A stretch of DNA of 9,974 nucleotides from Rhodoferax sp. (GTDB lineage: Bacteria; Pseudomonadota; Gammaproteobacteria; Burkholderiales; Burkholderiaceae_C). Positions 5,222 to 9,974 of this stretch are shown piece by piece. Position 1 is the first letter of the stretch. Every line of letters begins with the position of its first letter. Under the pieces are notes generated by a model. That model made no database searches, was not told the origin of the DNA, and saw nothing but the letters and a program-made list of their open reading frames with translations. The stretch covers positions 1-9,974 of the forward strand of contig JAQTSL010000118.1 of the NCBI GenBank assembly GCA_028711355.1, in the 5' to 3' direction. A program made the position numbers and the translations under genes.

Positions 5222-7561
5222 ATGAAACCCTATCAATTCCGTCCATTAAACCAAGCCCTGGCCGCAGCACTGCCCGTGCTGTGCCTGTTGGGCAGCCAAG
5301 CCCTGGCGCAAACCAACCTTGCCACCACCTTGCCCACCGTGACGGTCAACGCCAGCAAGGTCACCCCTCTGCCCACGGGTGCGCCTCTGGATAAAACCAG
5401 CCTGAGCCCGAAGCTGGCGACCACTAGCGACACCGCCAGTTTGCTCACCGATATTCCAGGTTTGAGTTTGTATGGCGCGGGAGGTGTGTCGAGTCTGCCC
5501 GCAATTCATGGTCTGGCCGACGACCGCCTGCGCATCAAGGTTGACGGCATGGATCTGATTGCGGCCTGCCCCAACCACATGAATCCGGCGTTGTCCTACA
5601 TTGATCCTGCCAACGTGGGTGGTGTCAAGGTGTACGCCGGCATTGCGCCGGTGAGTTCCGGGGGCGATAGCATTGGGGGCACCATTTTGGTGGATTCGGC
5701 ATCGCCCGAGTTTGCGCTGCCTGGGCAGGGAACCCTGATGAAAGGGCAGGTCGGCACGTTTTACCGCAGCAACGGCAACGCCACGGGCGGTAACCTGTCG
5801 GTGACTGCTGCTAACGAAAAATTGAGCTTGACGTACAGCGCATCTACCGCAAAATCTGACAATTACCGGGCTGCTGCAGCGTTCAAGGCGGCCGGGCCGG
5901 CAGCCACCGATGGCGCAGGCGGCCCTGCAGCAAGGCCGCGCGGGTGGCTGGATGGTGACGAGGTGGGCTCCACCAGTTACAAGACCACCAACCAGTCGCT
6001 CACATTGGCGCTGCGTCATGAAAACCATCTGGTTGATTTGACACTTGGTTACCAGGATATTCCCTACGAGCTTTATCCCAACCAGCGCATGGACATGCTT
6101 GGCAACACGGCGCGCCGGACCAATCTGCATTATTCAGGCCAGTTTGACTGGGGGGTGTTGGATGCGCGGGCTTACCAGGATTCAGTCGACCATTTCATGG
6201 ATTTTGGTCCAGACAAGCAGTATTGGTATGGACCTGCCAGTGCCACCAACACCGTTGTGGCGCCAGGCATGCCGATGTACACCACGGGCAAAACCACCGG
6301 CGCTGTGGTCAAGGCCGACATTGTGCTTTCCGAGCGCGACGTGCTCAATGTGGGTGCCGAAGTTCAGACATACCTCTTGAACGACTGGTGGCCACCATCA
6401 CCATCCTCGCTGGCCGGCATGCAAACCGCTCCAGGTGTCCCCGCAACTTTCGGAGGCATGGCGCCCAACACATTCTGGAACGTCAAAGATGGCAAGCGCG
6501 ACCGCACCGCAGTGTTCACCGAGTGGGATGCGCGCTGGAATCCGAAGTGGAACACCTCGCTCGGGGCGCGTGTGGAGCAGGTTGACATGGATGCTGGGGA
6601 GGTGCAGGGGTATAACACCGTGCTGGCGGGATACAACGCGAGCGCATTCAACGCACTCAACCGGCAACGCACAGACCACAATCTGGATCTGACTGCGCTG
6701 GCGCGCTACACACCTGATGCCAGCCGAACCTTCGACATCGGCTTCGCCCAGAAAACGCGTTCGCCCAACCTCTACGAACGTTACGACTGGTCCAAGCACG
6801 GCATGGCGCTGATCATGAACAACTTCGTGGGTGACGGCAATGGCTATCTTGGTGACCCCAATTTGAAGCCGGAAGTCGCGCACACCCTGAGTGCCACGGC
6901 GGATTGGCACGACACGGGTCACGCATGGCAAGTCAAGGCTACGCCTTACTACACGCGGGTGACCGACTTCATTGACGCCGTCCGATGCACGGGCAGTGGG
7001 GTCATGATGAATGCGCTTTGTGGAGGTGCTGCGAACAATTCGGGGGCCAACAAGTTCTTCCATCTCCAATTCGCCAACCAATCTGCACGGCTTTACGGGA
7101 TCGATATTTCCGGTCACTTCCTGCTGGCCAAGACTGAGCACTGGGGGGAGTTCACCGCATCCGGTGTTCTGAACTATGTCAAAGGCACTAACGAGACCAC
7201 CGGCGATGGTCTCTATAACATCATGCCGCTGAATGCCAAGCTGGGCGTCGCGCAGAAGCTTGGCAACTGGAATCATGGTGTCGAGTTGCAAATGGTCAGT
7301 GCCAAGAGTGACGTATCCGATGTTCGCCAGGAAATGCACACGCCTGGCTATGGCTTGACCAACCTGCGTACCAGTTACGAGTCCAAGCAGGTACGAGTCG
7401 ACTTTGGTGTTGAGAACCTGTTTGACAAGTTCTATTCATTACCGTTGGGCGGCGCCTATTCCGGACAAGGCGCAACTATGTCACTGAACACGATCCCATG
7501 GGGCATACCTGTGCCCGGCAAGGGCCGCTCGATCTACGTCGGTGTGAACGTGAAATTTTGA
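5222..7561 (+). CDS. TonB-dependent outer-membrane copper receptor, OprC/NosA type
   Basis: Outer-membrane beta-barrel importer, 779 aa, energised by TonB. Residues 1-29 are a signal peptide (SQALA). A TonB box-like TVTVNA lies at 39-44, then the plug domain (~60-165: DIPGLSLYG, HGLADDRLRIKVDGMDL, PVSSGGDSIGGTI), then the barrel ending in the expected terminal Phe. The plug carries Cys116-Pro-Asn-His-Met120 (CxxxM) and the barrel His324-Phe-Met326 (HxM), the ligand pattern described for copper in Pseudomonas OprC. Cys589 and Cys600 flank a loop and may form a disulfide. An Ala/Gly/Pro-rich insertion lies at ~217-242. The ATG at 5222 is chosen; a TTG at 5207 is in frame but would only precede the signal peptide. 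The upstream GAGAT is a weak ribosome site. The PCu(A)C genes upstream and tonB-exbB-exbD downstream support copper uptake. Zinc or another metal complex is a less likely alternative. Confidence 0.92.
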   Translation: MKPYQFRPLNQALAAALPVLCLLGSQALAQTNLATTLPTVTVNASKVTPLPTGAPLDKTSLSPKLATTSDTASLLTDIPGLSLYGAGGVSSLPAIHGLADDRLRIKVDGMDLIAACPNHMNPALSYIDPANVGGVKVYAGIAPVSSGGDSIGGTILVDSASPEFALPGQGTLMKGQVGTFYRSNGNATGGNLSVTAANEKLSLTYSASTAKSDNYRAAAAFKAAGPAATDGAGGPAARPRGWLDGDEVGSTSYKTTNQSLTLALRHENHLVDLTLGYQDIPYELYPNQRMDMLGNTARRTNLHYSGQFDWGVLDARAYQDSVDHFMDFGPDKQYWYGPASATNTVVAPGMPMYTTGKTTGAVVKADIVLSERDVLNVGAEVQTYLLNDWWPPSPSSLAGMQTAPGVPATFGGMAPNTFWNVKDGKRDRTAVFTEWDARWNPKWNTSLGARVEQVDMDAGEVQGYNTVLAGYNASAFNALNRQRTDHNLDLTALARYTPDASRTFDIGFAQKTRSPNLYERYDWSKHGMALIMNNFVGDGNGYLGDPNLKPEVAHTLSATADWHDTGHAWQVKATPYYTRVTDFIDAVRCTGSGVMMNALCGGAANNSGANKFFHLQFANQSARLYGIDISGHFLLAKTEHWGEFTASGVLNYVKGTNETTGDGLYNIMPLNAKLGVAQKLGNWNHGVELQMVSAKSDVSDVRQEMHTPGYGLTNLRTSYESKQVRVDFGVENLFDKFYSLPLGGAYSGQGATMSLNTIPWGIPVPGKGRSIYVGVNVKF

Positions 7562-7590
7562 TGCCAACAGCCAAGTCTGCAACGTCTGAA

Positions 7591-7596
7591 AAGGAG
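7591..7596 (+). promoter_or_regulatory. Ribosome binding site fixing the regulator start
   Basis: AAGGAG stands 6 nt before the ATG at 7603. An in-frame ATG at 7561 overlaps the receptor stop codon (TGATG) but has no ribosome site and would add 14 polar residues, so 7603 is preferred. Confidence 0.75.
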
Positions 7597-7602
7597 AAAC
7601 CC

Positions 7603-8238
7603 ATGAAAACTGTAATTTCGAACTTGGTCAGTCGCAACTTGAACGCCCGAGAGGTCTTGCACCTGCAAGACCAGCGGCAAATGTGGCGGGTGCAGTCCGG
7701 CGCGTTGCGCATTGACAGCGCCGCCATCGACGAAGCCAGCCGATTCATGCGCTTGGCGCTGCCGGGAGATGTGATCGGGGTCGAGCAATGGGTGGGCACG
7801 CAAGACACCCTGAGCTATCGGGCGTTGACTCCGGTGGTGCTTTGCCCGGTGCAAGCCAGTGGGCCGGAGGTGATGGAAATCCTGATGGAAACCGTGGTGG
7901 TGGCACACCAGCGCTGCCGCGAGGTGGTTACCCTGCGTACCGGGCCGGTGTCGCAGCGGGTCAAAGCGCTGTTGTTGATGTTTGCTGAGCATGTCAGCCC
8001 GGATGCCAAAAACACCGCCGATTGCGCCGTGCCCAACCTGGCCGACATGGCAGAGGTGCTTGACGCCGCACCCGAGACGGTCTCGCGGGTGTTCAGCAGC
8101 ATGCGCCGCCTGGACTACTTGCAGGACCGCAAGCCGCACAAAGCACGTTTCAATAGCCTTGCACTGCGCGCGCAGGCGTTGATTCCGGGCATGACGGCCA
8201 GCTCGGCGCTACAGCGCAGTCAGTTGGCCTGGGTGTAA
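7603..8238 (+). CDS. Crp/Fnr-family transcriptional regulator (211 aa)
   Basis: DNA-binding regulator with a compact N-terminal sensor half (about 1-110) and a C-terminal winged helix-turn-helix (about 115-185). The sensor keeps the roll pattern (WRVQSGALRID, LALPGDVIGVEQ) but lacks the Arg-Ser/Thr pair that contacts cAMP in Crp, and lacks the N-terminal cysteine cluster of Fnr, so neither cAMP nor an Fnr-type Fe-S cluster is expected. Cysteines at 81, 105 and 141 are the only ones and could sense metal or redox state; this is inference. The recognition helix APETVSRVF has the E..SR pattern (Glu158, Ser161, Arg162) that in Fnr reads TTGAT half-sites. I scanned by eye for TTGAT-N4-ATCAA in the window and found no full site. 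It follows the receptor by 41 nt on the same strand and precedes tonB by 97 nt, so it is the likely local controller. Confidence 0.88.
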   Translation: MKTVISNLVSRNLNAREVLHLQDQRQMWRVQSGALRIDSAAIDEASRFMRLALPGDVIGVEQWVGTQDTLSYRALTPVVLCPVQASGPEVMEILMETVVVAHQRCREVVTLRTGPVSQRVKALLLMFAEHVSPDAKNTADCAVPNLADMAEVLDAAPETVSRVFSSMRRLDYLQDRKPHKARFNSLALRAQALIPGMTASSALQRSQLAWV

Positions 8239-8300
8239 TGCGCTGAGGGTAATTGCCCCGCGCGTGCCCTGCGTCCAAACAGCGGTGAAAATCGACCATG

Positions 8301-8319
8301 CACCATCGCTGTGATGGTG
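8301..8319 (+). promoter_or_regulatory. Perfect 7-bp inverted repeat before tonB
   Basis: CACCATC (8301-8307) and GATGGTG (8313-8319) are perfect reverse complements around a 5-nt spacer, 16 nt before the tonB ATG. It could be a 19-bp operator for a dimeric regulator such as the adjacent Crp/Fnr protein, or an mRNA hairpin affecting tonB translation. It does not resemble the Crp or Fnr consensus. Confidence 0.4.
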
Positions 8320-8335
8320 ATGACTGACACATGCA

Positions 8336-9001
8336 ATGAACTTGATGGGACAACGCCTGGCGGGCTTGCTGCTGGTGCTGGCGTTGCACGCCGGTGCCCT
8401 CTACGGCTTGTGGCGTGCGCGGATGATTCCCTCGCCCACGGCTGCCGCCACGCTGTTTGTCAACTTCATTGCGCCACCTGATGAGAAAAAAACGCCAGAA
8501 CCCCAACGCCCACCTGAGCTCCAACCGAAGCCAAAGCAGCGGCCCATCACACCGCCCCAGCCCCGGCAACTGGTGGCGCAAGCCCCGGTGACAGCCCCCA
8601 CAGATTTTGTGGCTCCTGAGCCGCCGCCCAAACCTGAACCGATTCAGGTTCCCTTGGCATTGGCCGCAGCGCCAGCACCGATGCCGAGCGCGCCCTTGCC
8701 CGTGGGGCCGGTGGCCTTGTCGGCAGAGTTGTCGGTGGCCTGCCCGCAACGTTCTGCACCCAGTTACCCTGCCATGTCACGCCGCCGGGGTGAGCAAGGT
8801 GTGGTGCTGTTGCGGGTGGAGTTGAGCGAAACAGGTGCTGTGGCCAAAGCGTGGGTGCAAAATTCCAGCGGGTTTGATCGGCTTGACGAAGCCGCTTTGG
8901 CGGCTGTGCGCACTTGGCATTGCACGCCACCTACCCGCAATGGCCAGCCGGAGCGCGCCACAGCGCTGCAACCATTTAATTTTGTAATTCAAGGAAACTG
9001 A
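8336..9001 (+). CDS. tonB: TonB-family energy transducer (221 aa)
   Basis: Periplasm-spanning protein that couples the inner-membrane ExbB-ExbD motor to the outer-membrane receptor. One N-terminal membrane helix (~8-25) contains His18, matching the essential helix histidine of E. coli TonB, though the serine four residues before it is a valine. A long Pro/Lys/Glu-rich spacer follows (about 45-125). The C-terminal TonB domain (~138-221) begins near PSYPAMSRRRGEQG, continues VVLLRVELSETG and ends FNFVIQGN. Two cysteines (in VACPQ and TWHC) could pair within this domain, which is not usual for TonB. The ATG at 8336 is used; an ATG at 8345 is also in frame. Neither has a Shine-Dalgarno sequence, and an ATG at 8331 opens a two-codon reading frame across the start. 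It is followed 4 nt later by exbB. It is probably dedicated to the receptor upstream. Confidence 0.92.
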   Translation: MNLMGQRLAGLLLVLALHAGALYGLWRARMIPSPTAAATLFVNFIAPPDEKKTPEPQRPPELQPKPKQRPITPPQPRQLVAQAPVTAPTDFVAPEPPPKPEPIQVPLALAAAPAPMPSAPLPVGPVALSAELSVACPQRSAPSYPAMSRRRGEQGVVLLRVELSETGAVAKAWVQNSSGFDRLDEAALAAVRTWHCTPPTRNGQPERATALQPFNFVIQGN

Positions 9002-9005
9002 ACCG

Positions 9006-9707
9006 ATGGAATACACCACCGTTGAAGGCCTGGGCTTTGCCCATTTTTTAAGCCAAACCGATAGCATGGGCAAGATTGTGTTGGGCATCTTGCTGCTGCT
9101 GTCGGTGGCCAGTTGGTATTTGATTCTGACCCGAGCACTGGCCAACACCCTGGCGCAGCGCCGGGCCGATGCCTTTGTCAAGCAATTCTGGCAAGCGCCT
9201 ACGCTAGAGCAGGCTGCCGCTGCCTTGCGCAATCACCCGGCCGACAACGCGTTTGCCGAGCTCGTGCAAAAGTCGCTCGAAGCTTTTGGCCACAGCCACC
9301 ACGAAAGTCTGGCCGTGGCCGGCGGCATGGGTGAATACCTCACGCGCACGCTGGGCAATCAGGTCGATCTGGAAGCAGCACGCTCTGAATACGGACTCAC
9401 GGTGCTGGCCTCGGCGGGTTCGGCGGCACCTTATGTGGGGCTGTTTGGCACGGTCTGGGGCATCTACCATGCCCTGGTGCAAATTGGCATGAGCGGGCAG
9501 GGCACACTCGACAAGGTGGCCGGGCCGGTGGGCGAGGCGCTGATCATGACCGCGCTGGGCCTGGCGGTGGCCATTCCCGCTGTGCTGGCCTACAACGCCT
9601 TCAACCGGCGCAACCGCATGTGGCTGGCGCGGCTGGAGTCGTTCTCGCACGATCTGTATGTGCTGCTGACGATCAAGACCGGCAACAGCACGGCCCGCCA
9701 GGAGTAA
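9006..9707 (+). CDS. exbB: ExbB-type proton channel subunit (233 aa)
   Basis: Inner-membrane subunit of the TonB-ExbB-ExbD motor (MotA/TolQ/ExbB family), using the proton gradient to drive TonB. Three membrane helices are visible: residues ~22-44 (ILLLLSVASWYLIL), ~136-158 with the family signature APYVGLFGTVWGI (141-153), and ~175-198 with VGEALIMTALGLAVAIP. Thr149, Glu177 and Thr182 fall one position away from the conserved polar residues Thr148, Glu176 and Thr181 of E. coli ExbB. Length is normal for the family. AAGGA (8991-8995) lies 10 nt before the ATG, inside the end of tonB. The gene sits 4 nt after tonB and 3 nt before exbD, which marks one operon. TolQ is the alternative, but the tonB neighbour argues for ExbB. 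Confidence 0.96.
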   Translation: MEYTTVEGLGFAHFLSQTDSMGKIVLGILLLLSVASWYLILTRALANTLAQRRADAFVKQFWQAPTLEQAAAALRNHPADNAFAELVQKSLEAFGHSHHESLAVAGGMGEYLTRTLGNQVDLEAARSEYGLTVLASAGSAAPYVGLFGTVWGIYHALVQIGMSGQGTLDKVAGPVGEALIMTALGLAVAIPAVLAYNAFNRRNRMWLARLESFSHDLYVLLTIKTGNSTARQE

Positions 9708-9710
9708 ACC

Positions 9711-9974
9711 ATGGCCGTGCGCAATTTCCGCCGTTACCGCGACAAGCCGCCGATGGCCGACATGAACGTGGTGCCGCTGGTGGACGTGATGCTGGTGCTG
9801 CTGGTGATCTTCATCGTCACCGCGCCGCTGCTGACGCACTCGGTCAAGATCGACCTGCCCAAGGCATCGAGTAACGTCAATATCACCAAGCCCGCGCACA
9901 TCGAGTTTGCCATCCGCGAAAACGGTGACTTGTTCTGGAACGGTGAGCCGGTAGCGCAAGACACGCTGGCCCAG
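9711..9974 (+). CDS. exbD: ExbD-type motor subunit, first 88 codons (3' end beyond window)
   Basis: Partner of ExbB in the TonB-energising complex; one membrane helix and a periplasmic domain. The cytoplasmic start MAVRNFRRYRD is followed by DMNVVPLVDVMLVLLVIFIV, where Asp25 matches the essential proton-path Asp25 of E. coli ExbD. The helix ends at TAPLLTH, and the periplasmic part begins VKIDLPKASSN, as is usual for ExbD/TolR. About 50 further residues are expected past the right edge. The ATG at 9711 has AGGAG (9700-9704) 6 nt upstream, inside the end of exbB, so translation is coupled to it. Confidence 0.96.
   Translation, partial: MAVRNFRRYRDKPPMADMNVVPLVDVMLVLLVIFIVTAPLLTHSVKIDLPKASSNVNITKPAHIEFAIRENGDLFWNGEPVAQDTLAQ

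Noticed and set aside
5246..6130. Open frame of 294 codons on the minus strand
   Set aside because: Antisense to the receptor's signal, plug and early barrel region; Arg/Gly/His-rich composition without any family pattern.
6398..7339. Long open frame on the minus strand (313 codons)
   Set aside because: It lies wholly inside the receptor gene on the opposite strand, shows no recognisable domain, and such open frames are common opposite GC-rich genes.
7561..7602. Upstream ATG for the regulator overlapping the receptor stop
   Set aside because: No ribosome site, a polar extension unlike Crp/Fnr proteins, and a strong AAGGAG directly before the ATG at 7603.
8310..8332. Crp-like site TGTGA...ACACA before tonB
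   Set aside because: The right half reads GACACA, not TCACA, and the spacing is wrong; only the CACCATC/GATGGTG dyad is real.
9204..9959. Open frame of 251 codons on the minus strand
   Set aside because: Antisense to exbB and exbD, which have clear catalytic residues; the translation is Arg/His/Gln-rich and unrecognisable.

Overview
The window is a GC-rich segment of a betaproteobacterial chromosome. Gene style, dense packing and two intergenic dyad repeats of a type I recall from Comamonadaceae (Rhodoferax/Polaromonas-like) suggest that family. The genus is not proven by this sequence alone. I see no RNA genes, insertion sequences or CRISPR arrays, and no gene-free stretch longer than about 160 bases.

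Left arm (1-3041, minus strand): a housekeeping run read leftwards. It holds a MarC-family membrane protein of the YhgN type, then a DUF3108 envelope protein starting 6 nt later, then the first 408 codons of transketolase, which runs off the left edge.

Centre and right (3111-9974, plus strand): a coherent copper-acquisition locus. It starts with two consecutive DUF2946-PCu(A)C gene pairs (periplasmic copper handling). Each pair has an intergenic dyad element between its two genes. Next come an OprC/NosA-type TonB-dependent outer-membrane receptor, a Crp/Fnr-family regulator, and a dedicated tonB-exbB-exbD energising complex, with exbD cut by the right edge.

Proposed working model (inference): the receptor captures copper at a CxxxM/HxM site and imports it using the proton-motive force delivered by its own TonB-ExbB-ExbD. 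In the periplasm the canonical PCu(A)C, which has a Met/His-rich tail, binds Cu(I) for delivery to cuproenzymes such as cytochrome oxidase or nitrous oxide reductase. The second PCu(A)C has lost its HxM ligand pair and may have another role. The Crp/Fnr protein, encoded between the receptor and tonB, is the natural candidate for local control.

The most noteworthy points are the repeated two-gene unit with a dyad at the same junction in each copy, the degenerate second chaperone, the conserved copper ligands in the receptor, a probable leaderless start for the first locus gene, and a perfect 7-bp dyad just before tonB.
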